NCBI RefSeq assembly: GCF_003014735.1
Contig: NZ_PYAX01000008.1
Coordinates: forward strand, 124,001 to 188,000
Source: Saccharothrix carnea
GTDB lineage: Bacteria > Actinomycetota > Actinomycetes > Mycobacteriales > Pseudonocardiaceae
Direction: 5' to 3'
DNA: 64,000 bases
The first letter of the stretch is position 1; every line of letters begins with the position of its first letter. The notes under the pieces are model-generated. The model saw only the letters and a list, made by a program, of their open reading frames with translations, had not been told where the DNA came from and searched no databases. Shown here one piece after another: positions 27,448 to 36,602 of this stretch. A program made the translations under genes and the position numbers.

Positions 27448-28410
27448 TCAGGCCCATTCCCAGCGCAAGCCGACCACGCCGGGCCCGAAGTCGAGCGCGA
27501 CCGCGTACGCGTAGCCCCAGGTGTCCACCGGGGTCTCGCGGACGTCGGTTGGTTCTCCACCGGTCAAACCGGTCGTGAATTGTTCACAACGCGCGGGTCG
27601 GCACCGCGAGTCGTACCGGACCTCCAGGACGTACTCGCGAACGGGGTGGCGGAAGCGCCGCGAGTGCGTGTTGTCGAACGTCGGGTGGTGCGGCGCCACG
27701 TGGATCAGCTCGTACTCGACGGCGGTCCGCTCACCCCGGCGCAGCGGGCGGTCGAGCAGCAGTTCGGCGACCATCAGACCGTTGCGCGGGTCGGCGGAAA
27801 CCCGCCCCAGTCTGCACGAGCGCAGCGTGCCGATCACCGGCAGCGGATCGCCGGGCAGCCGGGTGTCGTAGCCCAGCAGCACGCGGTCCACGCCCGAGCG
27901 CTCGGCCCGCAGCACCTGTCGCGAGCGCACCCGGCGGGTGCTGCCGTCCATCGCGAGCTCGACCTGGTCGCGCAGGCTGAGCCGGGTGAGGTCCTGGTCG
28001 GTGCTGGTGTCGACGTCGGCGAGCAGTTCCGCGATGGTCGCGTAGTCGTTCTCGCCGACCCACCCCTCGGGGCCGGACACCCGCGACCGCGGTCGGGCCT
28101 TGCCGCGTGGCCGCGGCGGTCCGAGCAGCGAGCTCAACCCGCCCGCGCCGACGTCCAGGATCTCCTCCAGGTGGCTGACGGCGGTCAGCGAGTCCGGTCG
28201 TTCCGGTCGCCTGCGACCGGACTGCCAGTAGCTCAGCGCGGCGATGCTCACCGCCACGCCCCGCGCCCGCAGCTTGTGCTGGATGCGTTCGAGGCTGAGC
28301 CCTTTCGCGCGGATCGCCGCACGCAAAGCGTCCGCGAAGGGGTCCGCCCCCGCGTCGATCCGTCGGGGATCGCGCGTCCGCGATTCCGGTCCGACGACTG
28401 GCGTAGGCAT
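27448..28410 (-). CDS. Helix-turn-helix (XRE-like) regulator with large C-terminal domain
   Basis: 320 residues. The N-terminal part, FADALRAAIRAKGLSLERIQHKLRARGVAVSIAALSYWQSGRRRPER (about residues 24-69), is an XRE-type helix-turn-helix of the kind that actinomycetes carry with a C-terminal domain of unknown function. The rest is beta-rich, with two Cys (CRPARCEQF) near residue 275; a metal or redox role is possible but not shown. ATG at 28410 has GGAG 10 bases upstream. It is convergent with the carboxylase operon and divergent, across about 750 bases, from the subtilase genes, which it might regulate; that is a guess. Confidence 0.82.
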   Translation of the reverse strand: MPTPVVGPESRTRDPRRIDAGADPFADALRAAIRAKGLSLERIQHKLRARGVAVSIAALSYWQSGRRRPERPDSLTAVSHLEEILDVGAGGLSSLLGPPRPRGKARPRSRVSGPEGWVGENDYATIAELLADVDTSTDQDLTRLSLRDQVELAMDGSTRRVRSRQVLRAERSGVDRVLLGYDTRLPGDPLPVIGTLRSCRLGRVSADPRNGLMVAELLLDRPLRRGERTAVEYELIHVAPHHPTFDNTHSRRFRHPVREYVLEVRYDSRCRPARCEQFTTGLTGGEPTDVRETPVDTWGYAYAVALDFGPGVVGLRWEWA

Positions 28411-29163
28411 CTTCGCTCCGTTCTCCCAAGGACAAGGCGAGCGACGTTATCGTGCGAAATCGCCGGGGCGGTACAGCCGATCGGGTTTCCCGTGGTGAAT
28501 TTAACCAATCGGAGGGCAAAATCCGGTCCGGCGCGAAACGTTTGAATTCTCATTAACAGCAGTGCTGTGAAGAGCCCGGTACCGGCGATCGCCGCACCGC
28601 GCTCGGTCGTCTGGTCGCTTCCCGGTACGCGGACCAGCCCATAGCCTCGGGTGGTGGGGTGATGCACGGCACACCCCGGGTGGTCGCGGACTTCGACCCC
28701 TGTCGCAATCCGGTCCGGGCGGCTGTTCGACGGGAAGGGCGGAACCCCTATGCCGAAGCTCACGTTGACCACCGGGGCATTACCGGCCGCACCGGTGTTC
28801 TCGCTGGTGGCGGACCTCGCCGCGGTCGTCGGGGGTGTCATCCGCCCCGGCCGTGGCGCCGGGCGCCGGTGCGACGGTTACATAGTCACCCCGAAGAACT
28901 TCTCCGTGTTGGCCGCGGACGCGTTCGACTCTCGATTCGACAGGGCCCTTCGCCGTATTTTCTCCACAGCGTTGAATCGCTTCTCAATCACGTTGTCCGC
29001 GTCCGCTTCACGCCTCTCCGCCGTAGTGCGGTCACGGCGCCGGCGGGTGGTTACCCGAACCGACTCCACGCCCGTGCACCCTCCGGTCGGGCGCGGTTGG
29101 GCACACTGGCAGCCCCGCGCGTGATCCGCGCCGGGGAACCCTTACCCCGCAAAGGAAAGCCGT
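28411..29163. other. 753-base intergenic region upstream of the first subtilase
   Basis: No convincing gene. The region is AT-richer than its surroundings, e.g. around 28495-28560 (GTGAATTTAACCAATC, TTTGAATTCTCATTAAC) and 28895-29010, which suits promoters. An ATG at 28750 opens a 124-codon frame, but its codon pattern decays after about 50 codons and it has only a weak ribosome binding site; I do not annotate it. The final part has AAAGGAAAG before the ATG of the first subtilase. Confidence 0.6.
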
Positions 29164-30282
29164 ATGCGCAAGCTCTTACCGGGCCTCGCCGTGGCCGCGC
29201 TGACCGCCACCCTGGTCGCCACGCCCGCCCACGCCGAGGGCACCGTCCGGCACGCGGGCTCACCCACCGCCGTGCCCGGCAGCTACATCGTCAAGCTCAA
29301 GGACCCGGCCGCGGCCGTGGAGGGCGCGCTCGCCGGGCGGGTGACCCGCACGTTCACCGCGTTCGGCGGCTTCGCCGCGTCGCTCACCCCGCGGCAGGCA
29401 CGACGGCTCGCCGCCCACCCGGCGGTGGCGTACGTCGAGCAGGACCAGGTCGTGCACGCGGACTCGACGCAGCCCGACGCGCCGTGGGGCCTGGACCGGA
29501 TCGACCAGCCGGCCCTGCCGCTGGACACCACCTACAGCTACACGTCCACCGGCGCGGGCGTCACCGCCTACGTGATCGACACCGGCCTCCGCACCACGCA
29601 CGTCGAGTTCGGCGGTCGGGCCGAGCACGGCTACGACGTCGTGGACGACGACTCCGTCGCCCAGGACGACAACGGGCACGGCACGCACGTCGCGGGCCTC
29701 ATCGCCGGCAGCACGTACGGCGTGGCCAAGGGCGTGCGCGTGGTCGGCGTGCGGGTGCTCAACGCCCAGGGCAGCGGCACGACCGCCGGTGTCATCCGGG
29801 GCCTGGACTGGGTGCGCCTGAACGCCCGGCGCCCCGCCGTGGCGAACCTCAGCCTCGGCGGTGGCGCGTCGACCGCGCTGGACGACGCGGTGCGCCGGTT
29901 GATCGCCTCGGGCGTCACGGTGTCGGTCAGCGCGGGCAGCGGCAGCGGCGGCGTGGCGAACACCTCGCCCGCCCGGGTCGCCGAGGCGATCACCTCGGGC
30001 GCCGCCACCCGGACCGACACCAGGGCGCCGTTCTCGAACTACGGCCCGGGCGTGGACCTGTACGCGCCGGGCGTCGGCATCACGTCGGCGTGGCACACCG
30101 GCGACCGGGCCACCAACACCCTCAGCGGCACGTCGATGGCGACCGGGCTCGTCAGCGGCGTCGCCGTCCGGTTCCTCCAACTCGACCCCACCGCCACCCC
30201 CGCCCTGGTGCAGACCGAACTCACCAGGCCGGGTCCGGTGCCGTGGGGCGGCCGGCTCCTGCACTGGTCGCCCACCCGGTAG
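29164..30282 (+). CDS. Secreted S8 subtilase paralogue 1, lacking the oxyanion-hole Asn
   Basis: 372 residues. Signal peptide ending ATPAHA (about residue 24), inhibitor I9-type propeptide (SYIVKLKD to VEQDQVV), then a peptidase S8 domain of the proteinase K/aqualysin kind. Asp139 (VIDTG), His172 (NGHGTHVAG) and Ser324 (SGTSMATG) form the triad. The normally invariant AAGN oxyanion-hole motif reads SAGS (Ser259), and the Pro after GTSMA is also gone. It may be a weakened or inactive protease, or one with altered chemistry. RBS AAAGGA. Two homologues follow within 3 kb. Confidence 0.92.
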   Translation: MRKLLPGLAVAALTATLVATPAHAEGTVRHAGSPTAVPGSYIVKLKDPAAAVEGALAGRVTRTFTAFGGFAASLTPRQARRLAAHPAVAYVEQDQVVHADSTQPDAPWGLDRIDQPALPLDTTYSYTSTGAGVTAYVIDTGLRTTHVEFGGRAEHGYDVVDDDSVAQDDNGHGTHVAGLIAGSTYGVAKGVRVVGVRVLNAQGSGTTAGVIRGLDWVRLNARRPAVANLSLGGGASTALDDAVRRLIASGVTVSVSAGSGSGGVANTSPARVAEAITSGAATRTDTRAPFSNYGPGVDLYAPGVGITSAWHTGDRATNTLSGTSMATGLVSGVAVRFLQLDPTATPALVQTELTRPGPVPWGGRLLHWSPTR

Positions 30283-30317
30283 AAGTCCCGTTCCCCTTCC
30301 CTGCAAAGGATCACGCC

Positions 30318-31442
30318 ATGCGCACACTGCTGTCCGGCCTGGGCGTCGCCGCCCTGGCCGCCGTCACCCTCACCGCACCGGCGCACGCCGAGGGCGCGGT
30401 GCTCCACGCGGGCTCGGCCACCGCCGTGCCCGGCAGCTACATCGTCAAGCTCAAGGACGTCGCCGCGACCGACGCGGTCACCGCCCGGCTCGACGGCCAC
30501 GTCACCCGCTCGTTCCCGGCGCTGCACGGCTTCGCCGCGTCGCTCACCCCGCGGCAGGCACGACGGCTCGCCGCCGACCCGGCGGTGGAGTACGTCGAGC
30601 AGGACCAGGTCGTGCGGGCGCACACCACCCAGCTCAACGCGCCGTTCGGCCTCGACCGGATCGACCAGCGCGGTGCGACGGGCGACGGCCGGTACAGCTA
30701 CACCTCGACCGGGCTGCGCACCCGCGCCTACGTGATCGACACGGGCGTGCGGACCACGCACACCGAGATCGCCGGCCGCACGTGCGCGGGCTACGACGCG
30801 GTCGACAACGACACCGTGCCGCAGGACGACAACGGGCACGGCACGGCCATCGCGTCCCTCATCGCCGGCCGCGTGAACGGCGTCGCGAAGCAGGCGCTGG
30901 TGTGCGGTGTGCGGGTGCTCAACGGCGCCGGCAGCGGCACGACCGCCGGCGTGATCGCGGGGATCGACTGGGTGGCGCGCAACCACGTCAAGCCGGCCTC
31001 GGCCAACCTCAGCCTGGGCGGTGGCGCGTCGACCGCGATGGACGACGCGGTGCGGCGGCTGATCGCGGCGGGCGTCACGGCGTCGGTCACCGCGGGCGGC
31101 AGCAACGCCAACGCGGGCAACTACTCACCGGCCCGCGTCACGGAGGCCCTCACGTCCGGCGCGTCCACCAGGACCGACACCCGGGCCACGTTCTCCAACT
31201 ACGGCCCGGTGGTCGACGTCTACGCGTACGGCATGAACATCACCGTCGCGTGGCACACCGGCGACACCGCCACCAACACGCTCAGCGGCACGTCGCTGGC
31301 CACCGCGTACGTCACCGGCGTGACGCTGCGGTTCCTCGAGTTCAACCCCGGTGCCACGCCCGCGCAGGTGCACTCGGCGGTCGTCTCCGAGGCCACGCCG
31401 CTGTCCTGGGGCCGGCTGCTGTACTGGTCGCCGACCCGCTGA
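30318..31442 (+). CDS. Secreted S8 subtilase paralogue 2, lacking the oxyanion-hole Asn
   Basis: 374 residues, 35 bases after paralogue 1 and closest to it in signal peptide and propeptide (LTPRQARRLAA shared). The triad is Asp141, His174 and Ser326. The oxyanion-hole motif reads TAGG (Gly261 in place of Asn), HGTH has become HGTA, and SGTSMAAPH has become SGTSLATAY. Two extra Cys (RTCAGY, LVCGV) could form a disulfide. The substrate-positioning GGGAST segment and N-A-N-Y-S-P-A-R region are otherwise kept. ATG at 30318 has AAAGGA 7 bases upstream. A processed protein with reduced or no proteolysis is likely. Confidence 0.92.
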   Translation: MRTLLSGLGVAALAAVTLTAPAHAEGAVLHAGSATAVPGSYIVKLKDVAATDAVTARLDGHVTRSFPALHGFAASLTPRQARRLAADPAVEYVEQDQVVRAHTTQLNAPFGLDRIDQRGATGDGRYSYTSTGLRTRAYVIDTGVRTTHTEIAGRTCAGYDAVDNDTVPQDDNGHGTAIASLIAGRVNGVAKQALVCGVRVLNGAGSGTTAGVIAGIDWVARNHVKPASANLSLGGGASTAMDDAVRRLIAAGVTASVTAGGSNANAGNYSPARVTEALTSGASTRTDTRATFSNYGPVVDVYAYGMNITVAWHTGDTATNTLSGTSLATAYVTGVTLRFLEFNPGATPAQVHSAVVSEATPLSWGRLLYWSPTR

Positions 31443-31449
31443 CCGGCGG

Positions 31450-31935
31450 CTACTGCCCGGCGAGGTGGGGCTGGGCCCCCGGCGGAACGTGGTCGGGGCC
31501 CGACGCGGCGAGTTCGTGGCGCATCACGAGCTCGCCGCCGTCCACCTCGCCGGTGTCGGTGAAGCCGAACGCCGCGTACAGGCCGCGGGCCACCGCGTTG
31601 CCCGGCACCACGCTCAGCACCAGCTCGGTGCGGCCCTCGGCACGCGCCAGGTCGGCGATCGCGGCCAGGCCCTTGCGGCCGAGCCCGCGGCCCTGAGCCC
31701 GCCGGTCGATCATGAACCGGGCGATGTGCAGCGCCTGCGGCCGGTCGCGTTCGAGGAGGGTGAACCCGACCAGCTCCTCTCCGCTGAACAGCGCAAGGGG
31801 TTGCAACTTCGGGCGGTGGATCCAGGCGTCCGCGATCGACTTGAGGTTCGTCGCGACGAACGCCCGCTGCTCCTCGTGGACCTCCAGGCCGATGACGGCC
31901 CGGTAGTTGTCCTCGGTAACCGGTTCCAAGCGCAT
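31450..31935 (-). CDS. GNAT-family N-acetyltransferase
   Basis: 161 residues. The acetyl-CoA binding core is visible: FMIDRRAQGRGLGRKGLAAI (motif A, R/Q-x2-G-x-G/A near residue 98), then LSVVPGNAVARGLYAAFGF, the usual motif B. The N-terminus VTEDNYRAVIGLEVHEEQRAFVA is like spermidine/spermine acetyltransferase-type (BltD/PaiA-like) GNATs, but the substrate cannot be fixed. It lies between paralogues 2 and 3 of the subtilases, on the opposite strand, with 8 bases to the stop of paralogue 2. It is a likely insertion separating former neighbours. Confidence 0.88.
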   Translation of the reverse strand: MRLEPVTEDNYRAVIGLEVHEEQRAFVATNLKSIADAWIHRPKLQPLALFSGEELVGFTLLERDRPQALHIARFMIDRRAQGRGLGRKGLAAIADLARAEGRTELVLSVVPGNAVARGLYAAFGFTDTGEVDGGELVMRHELAASGPDHVPPGAQPHLAGQ

Positions 31936-32167
31936 GACGGGACGGTAGCGCCGCGGTCACGCCACCGCGCCCGGATTATGGGAACCCGCAGGTCAGCCGC
32001 TTTATTAACGCTGAGCGTGCAACTGGCAAATGTTCACACTTCCGAGTTAACGCTCCGGTTGCCTACGTTGTGACTGTCAGCGAGGGCAAGGTGGCCCAAT
32101 GTCACCCCCGAGCCCTGCGAAGCTCCTCGGGGTGAGTTGGGGTCACCGTTCGAAGAACGGAATCCGC

Positions 32168-33352
32168 ATGCGACAGTCACGACAGGTCCGGTTCCTGGCC
32201 GGGGTCGGGGCGACGGCGCTCGCCGTCACCGCGTCCTCCCTGTTGGCCGCCCCGGCGCAGGCCGCCGAGGGCGAGATCCGCGCCGCCGACGCCGCGAACA
32301 AGGTCCAGAACCACTTCATCGTCAAGCTCAAGGACGGCTCGGCCGCGTCCGCCGAGAGCCTGGCGAACCAGTACGGCGGCCAGGTCGACACCGTCTTCAG
32401 CAAGGCGCTCAACGGCTTCACCGTGTCGCTGCCGGAGAAGGCCGCCAAGCGGCTCGCGGCCAACCCCGCCGTCGAGTACGTCGAGCAGGACCAGGTGTTC
32501 ACCATCCAGGCCACGCAGAGCAACGCGACCTGGGGCATCGACCGCATCGACCAGCGCAACCGGCCGCTGAGCACCACCTACAACTACACCTCCACCGGCT
32601 CGGGCGTGAACGTCTACGTCATCGACACAGGCTTGCGCATCGCGCACGGCGACTTCGGCGGTCGCGCCCGCAACGGCTACGACGCGGTCGAGAACGACAG
32701 CGTCGCCCAGGACGGCAACGGCCACGGCACGCACGTCGCGGGCACCATCGCCGGCACCACCTACGGCGTGGCCAAGGGCGCGACCGTCTACGGCGTGCGC
32801 GTGCTGAACAACTCCGGCTCCGGCACCACCGCCGACGTGGTCGAGGGCATCGACTGGGTGACCAACAACCACGTCAAGCCCGCGGTCGCGAACATGTCGC
32901 TCGGCGGCGGTGCCTCCACCACCATCGACGCGGCCGTGCGCCGCTCGATCGCGGCCGGCGTCACCTACGCCCTCGCGGCCGGCAACAGCAACGCCAACGC
33001 GGCCAACTACTCGCCGGCCCGGGTGACCGAGGCCATCACCGTCGGCGCGACCACCAACACCGACGCCCGCGCCAGCTACTCGAACTACGGCTCGGTGCTG
33101 GACATCTTCGCGCCGGGCTCGTCGATCACCTCGGCGTGGCACACCGGCAACACCGCCACCAACACCATCAGCGGCACCTCGATGGCGGCCCCGCACGTCG
33201 CCGGCGCCGCCGCCCGCTACCTGCAGGGCAACCGCTCGGCCACGCCGGCGCAGGTGGCGAGCTACCTGGTCGGCCAGGCCACGACCAGCGTGGTGACCAG
33301 CCCGGGCACCGGTTCGCCGAACCGCCTGCTCTACCTGGCGCCCAGCGCCTGA
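32168..33352 (+). CDS. Secreted S8 subtilase paralogue 3 (intact active site)
   Basis: 394 residues. Signal peptide to APAQAAEG (about residue 38), I9-type propeptide, S8 domain with Asp153, His186 and Ser338 and a canonical AAGN (Asn273) oxyanion hole plus SGTSMAAPHVAG. It therefore should be an active extracellular serine protease of the aqualysin/proteinase K group. ATG at 32168 gives the signal peptide; longer in-frame starts would add non-signal residues. The 232-base upstream region is AT-rich for this genome (TTTATTAACG, GTTCACACTTCCGAGTTAAC) and has its own promoter. A strong hairpin follows. Confidence 0.94.
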   Translation: MRQSRQVRFLAGVGATALAVTASSLLAAPAQAAEGEIRAADAANKVQNHFIVKLKDGSAASAESLANQYGGQVDTVFSKALNGFTVSLPEKAAKRLAANPAVEYVEQDQVFTIQATQSNATWGIDRIDQRNRPLSTTYNYTSTGSGVNVYVIDTGLRIAHGDFGGRARNGYDAVENDSVAQDGNGHGTHVAGTIAGTTYGVAKGATVYGVRVLNNSGSGTTADVVEGIDWVTNNHVKPAVANMSLGGGASTTIDAAVRRSIAAGVTYALAAGNSNANAANYSPARVTEAITVGATTNTDARASYSNYGSVLDIFAPGSSITSAWHTGNTATNTISGTSMAAPHVAGAAARYLQGNRSATPAQVASYLVGQATTSVVTSPGTGSPNRLLYLAPSA

Positions 33353-33367
33353 TCGACACCACGCGTC

Positions 33368-33397
33368 GGGGCCGTCCCTCTCCGGAGGGGCGGCCCC
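33368..33397 (+). terminator. Terminator hairpin after subtilase 3
   Basis: GGGGCCGTCCCTC (33368-33380) pairs with GAGGGGCGGCCCC (33385-33397), 13 bp with one G-U pair, loop TCCG, followed by TTCGTC. It lies 16 bases past the stop, between convergent genes. Confidence 0.8.
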
Positions 33398-33457
33398 TTC
33401 GTCATGTCTCACCCGCGGATCGACGGTCTGCTCACCGTTCGTCCGGCGCCGCCGCTC

Positions 33458-34357
33458 TCACACGTAGAGCGACAACGCCAGCGACGCCACCCAGCAGACA
33501 CCGATCACCTGGAGCACGTGGTCGCGCAGGGCGATGCGCTCGGGCTCGCCCGCGCCACCGTTGTCCACGTCGACCGCGTACCGCAGCACGGCCACCACGA
33601 ACGGCACGATCGACAGCATCGCCCAGTACGAGTTGTAGTCGGCGCGCTCGCGCATCTCGAACGCCCACAACGCGTAGGCCAGGATCATGATCGCGGCCGC
33701 GGTGGCCCACACGAACCGCAGGTAGCTGGCCGAGTAGCGGCGCAGCGACGCGCGGATCTCCGCGCCCGTCCGCTCGTACAGCACGATCTCGGCGTACCGC
33801 TTGCCCGCCACCATGAACAGCGAGCCGAACGCCGTCACCAGCAGGAACCACTGCGACAGCGGGATGCCGGCCGCGATGCCGCCCGCGATGGCGCGCAGCA
33901 GGAACCCCGACGCCACGATGCACAGGTCGATCACCGGCTGGTGCTTCCACCCCAGGCAGTAACCCAGCTGCGCGGTGCAGTAGACGGCGATCACCACGAC
34001 CAGCGGAGGGCCGGAGCACAGCGCGACGCCGACCGACCCGGCGAACAGCACGGCCGCCGTGACGTACGCCGTGCGCGTGGAGACCACGCCCGCCGCGATC
34101 GGGCGGTGCCGCTTGGTCGGGTGGGCGCGGTCGGCGTGCACGTCGATCGCGTCGTTGACCAGGTACACCGCCGAAGCGGCGAGGCAGAACGCGGCCAGCG
34201 CCAGCGCGGTGTCCAGCAGCACGGCCGGCTCGCCCAGCCGGTTCGCGGCGAACGGCGCGGCCAGCACGAGGAGGTTCTTCACCCACTGGTGCGGTCGGGC
34301 GGCGTGGACCAGTCCCGCGATCGCGCCGGCGGGGCGCGTGGCGATCGTGTCGCTCAC
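33458..34357 (-). CDS. ubiA: Decaprenyl-phosphate phosphoribosyltransferase (UbiA-type, DPPR synthase)
   Basis: 299 residues, about nine membrane helices. The UbiA motif NDAIDVHADRAHPTKRHRPIAAG (first Asp-rich motif, near residue 68) with the HP-K-RP set is that of the Rv3806c group, which transfers phosphoribose from PRPP to decaprenyl phosphate, the first step to the arabinose donor DPA. A second motif near residue 190 (KRYAEIVL) fits. GTG at 34357 overlaps the stop of the PAP2 gene (GTGA), which would act on its product. It is last in the arabinan operon. Confidence 0.92.
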   Translation of the reverse strand: MSDTIATRPAGAIAGLVHAARPHQWVKNLLVLAAPFAANRLGEPAVLLDTALALAAFCLAASAVYLVNDAIDVHADRAHPTKRHRPIAAGVVSTRTAYVTAAVLFAGSVGVALCSGPPLVVVIAVYCTAQLGYCLGWKHQPVIDLCIVASGFLLRAIAGGIAAGIPLSQWFLLVTAFGSLFMVAGKRYAEIVLYERTGAEIRASLRRYSASYLRFVWATAAAIMILAYALWAFEMRERADYNSYWAMLSIVPFVVAVLRYAVDVDNGGAGEPERIALRDHVLQVIGVCWVASLALSLYV

Positions 34358-34857
34358 CTCGCCGCTCCGCCCAGCCCGCGGCGGACCAGCCGGCCGAGCA
34401 CCGCGCCCAACGCCGCGCCCGCCGCCACGTCGGTCGGGTAGTGCACGCCGAGCACCAGCCGGGACAGCGCCATCGGCGGCACGAGCACCGGTTCGAGCCG
34501 CCGCCCGGTGAGCCGCGAGAACACCACCGCGGCGGCGGCGGTCGACACGGCGTGCGCGGACGGGAAGCTCAGCCGGCTCGGGGTCCCGACCAGCACGCGC
34601 ACCGACTCGTCGTCCGGGCGCCGCCGCCGGACCACCCGCTTGACCGCGATGGCGACCGCGTGCGACCCGGCCACGCCGGCGGTGGCGACCAGCCAGTCCC
34701 GCCGCCGCTCATGGTCCACCGCCGCGCCCGCGAGCCCGAACGCCAACCACCCGGCGCCGTGCTCGCCGAACCACGACAGCCCGCGCGCCGACGCCACCAC
34801 CAGCCGGTGGCCCAGCACGCCCTGCACCCGGCTCAGAACAGTGATCTCGGCAGACAC
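34354..34857 (-). CDS. PAP2-family phosphatase (probable DPPR 5'-phosphatase)
   Basis: 167 residues. All three PAP2 motifs are present: KRVVRRRRPDDE (KX6RP), SFPSAHAVS (PSGH type, with Ala) and SRLVLGVHYPTDVAAG (SRX5HX3D). By context it should remove the 5'-phosphate from decaprenyl-phosphoryl-5-phosphoribose to give DPR, the role proposed for Rv3807c. GTG at 34857 is preferred because AGGAGGA lies 6 bases upstream. It is 44 bases after the AftB-like gene and is coupled to ubiA. Confidence 0.88.
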   Translation of the reverse strand: MSAEITVLSRVQGVLGHRLVVASARGLSWFGEHGAGWLAFGLAGAAVDHERRRDWLVATAGVAGSHAVAIAVKRVVRRRRPDDESVRVLVGTPSRLSFPSAHAVSTAAAAVVFSRLTGRRLEPVLVPPMALSRLVLGVHYPTDVAAGAALGAVLGRLVRRGLGGAAR

Positions 34858-34901
34858 AGCGGTCCTCCTGCGCTCGGCGGTTCGGGGCTGTCGGGAGGCC
34901 G

Positions 34902-36602
34902 TCACGGCTGCTGGCCGGGGCGCAGCGCCGGGCCGCACCGGCCGCGCGGGCTCTTGGCCTGCTCGCCGTGGGCGCGCGTCACCCGCTCGCGCAGGTAGTC
35001 GCGCATCGCGGTCAACCGGGCCTCGTCCGGCACGGCGTCCCGGCGCACCCAGTCCTCGGCCACCGGCCCGGCCGAGATCACGTGGTAGTCCGCCGCCATC
35101 CGCGGGTCCTCGGCGATGCCGGTGGCCTGCGACCACGACCCGTGCGAGTGGATGAACGTGGGTTTCACCCGCTCGAACACGTAGTCGCGGACCCCGGGCA
35201 TGTCGCGGGCGCCCCAGAGGTCGGCGAGCCGGGGCTCGGCCAGCCCCACCAGGTCGACCACGGCGAGCCTGGAGGTCAACGCGGTGCCGCCGACGTCCGG
35301 CAGGAGCAGGGTGGCGCGCTCGACGCCGAGGATGTCCGCCGGGCCGTTGAACCCGCGCCCGAACGTCTCGGCGATCAGGCACATCGGCACGGTGGGCTGG
35401 GCGCGGAACTGCCGTGCCGCCGTCGCGAACTGCGCGGCGGAGGGCACGATCGCGACGACCAGGGCCACCGACAGCACCGCGCGCCGCCGTGCCCCGCCCC
35501 GACCCAGTGCCCGTGCGACGGCGAAGACGGCGGTCAGCGCGCCGAGCACCCACACGGGCGTGGCGAACCGCAGCTGCTCCATCCAGTCCGGCGCCAGCAC
35601 CGCGAACCCGAGCAGCGCCAACCCCAGCGGCACGAGCAGCGCGACCAGCCCCGAGGCCAGTCGCGAACCCCGGGCCAGCACCAGCCCCACGCACACCGCC
35701 ACCACCAGCACGGCCAACGCTCCGGTGTAGTGCACCACCTCGCCGACCCGGGTGAACTGCGCCGGCTCGGGCGGTCCCTGGCTCTTCGCCACCGCGGGCA
35801 GCGCCAACCACCGGCCGAACTCCACCCGCCGCCACGCCACGTACGCGCCGAACGGGACCAGGAACACCGCCGTGGACAACGCCGCCGACCGCACCGCCGC
35901 CGCGAGCCCGGCCCGCCGTGACGTCAGCAGCACCAGCAGCGGGTACGCCCCGGCGTAGACGAGCCCGTCCGGCCGGGTCAGCGCGGCCAGCGCGACCAGC
36001 AGCCCGGCGGTGACCGCGACGCGCCCGGACAGCAGCCGGTCGTCCAGCACCGCGCCGAACAGCACCACCGCCAACCAGCAGATCACCAGCGCGTACAGCG
36101 GGTTCTCCAACCCGGAGAACACCCAGACCACGAACGACGGGATCGCCGCCAGCACCGCGCCGAACGCCACCGTCACCAGGCCAGGCCGGCGGAACACCCG
36201 CCGTGCGGCCGTGTGGCACGCCAGCAGCACGCCCGCGCAGCACAGCACGGCGAGCGCTTTGGGGAACAGCACGTAGTCCGGCACGCCGAACAACGTGCCC
36301 CGGTCGAACAGGCCGACGAGCTTGCCGAGCGCCAGCAACGCCAACCACGCCGGGTTCGAGTACCCCTCGGTGGGGGTCAGGCCCGGCTGCAGCACCGAAC
36401 CCTCGCCATCGGCGACGTTGCGCGCGTACGCGAAGGTGATGGCGGCGTCGTCGACCACCCAGTTGCCGTACAGCGCGCCGTGGGCGGCGATGAGCGCCGT
36501 GCCGCCCGCCACCGCGGTGACCGCCGCGGGCCAGGACCGGCGCGCGGGTCGGGACGGGGACGCCGGGTCGGTGACGCGCTCGGGCGCGGCCGTCGCGGTC
36601 AT
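34902..36602 (-). CDS. GT-C membrane arabinosyltransferase, AftB-like
   Basis: 566 residues. Around ten membrane helices occupy residues 25-380, followed by an extracytoplasmic C-terminal domain. The first loop has GNWVVDDAAITFAYARN, the DDAxITFRYA-like Asp pair of GT-C transferases such as AftB (Rv3805c), which adds terminal beta-1,2-arabinofuranose from DPA. Position in the operon between dprE2 and the PAP2 gene supports this; a mannosyl- or other polyprenyl-sugar donor cannot be excluded. ATG at 36602 has GGAGG 6 bases upstream and overlaps the dprE2 stop (ATGA). Confidence 0.82.
   Translation of the reverse strand: MTATAAPERVTDPASPSRPARRSWPAAVTAVAGGTALIAAHGALYGNWVVDDAAITFAYARNVADGEGSVLQPGLTPTEGYSNPAWLALLALGKLVGLFDRGTLFGVPDYVLFPKALAVLCCAGVLLACHTAARRVFRRPGLVTVAFGAVLAAIPSFVVWVFSGLENPLYALVICWLAVVLFGAVLDDRLLSGRVAVTAGLLVALAALTRPDGLVYAGAYPLLVLLTSRRAGLAAAVRSAALSTAVFLVPFGAYVAWRRVEFGRWLALPAVAKSQGPPEPAQFTRVGEVVHYTGALAVLVVAVCVGLVLARGSRLASGLVALLVPLGLALLGFAVLAPDWMEQLRFATPVWVLGALTAVFAVARALGRGGARRRAVLSVALVVAIVPSAAQFATAARQFRAQPTVPMCLIAETFGRGFNGPADILGVERATLLLPDVGGTALTSRLAVVDLVGLAEPRLADLWGARDMPGVRDYVFERVKPTFIHSHGSWSQATGIAEDPRMAADYHVISAGPVAEDWVRRDAVPDEARLTAMRDYLRERVTRAHGEQAKSPRGRCGPALRPGQQP

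Noticed and set aside
28750-29124. Possible 124-residue small secreted protein or peptide precursor upstream of the subtilases
   Set aside because: The first 50 codons look acceptable, but the later part loses third-position GC bias, the ribosome binding site is weak and no family is recognised.
29164-31442. Subtilase paralogues 1 and 2 as pseudogenes
   Set aside because: Frames, signal peptides, propeptides and catalytic triads are intact; only specific active-site support residues changed, so they are kept as coding genes.
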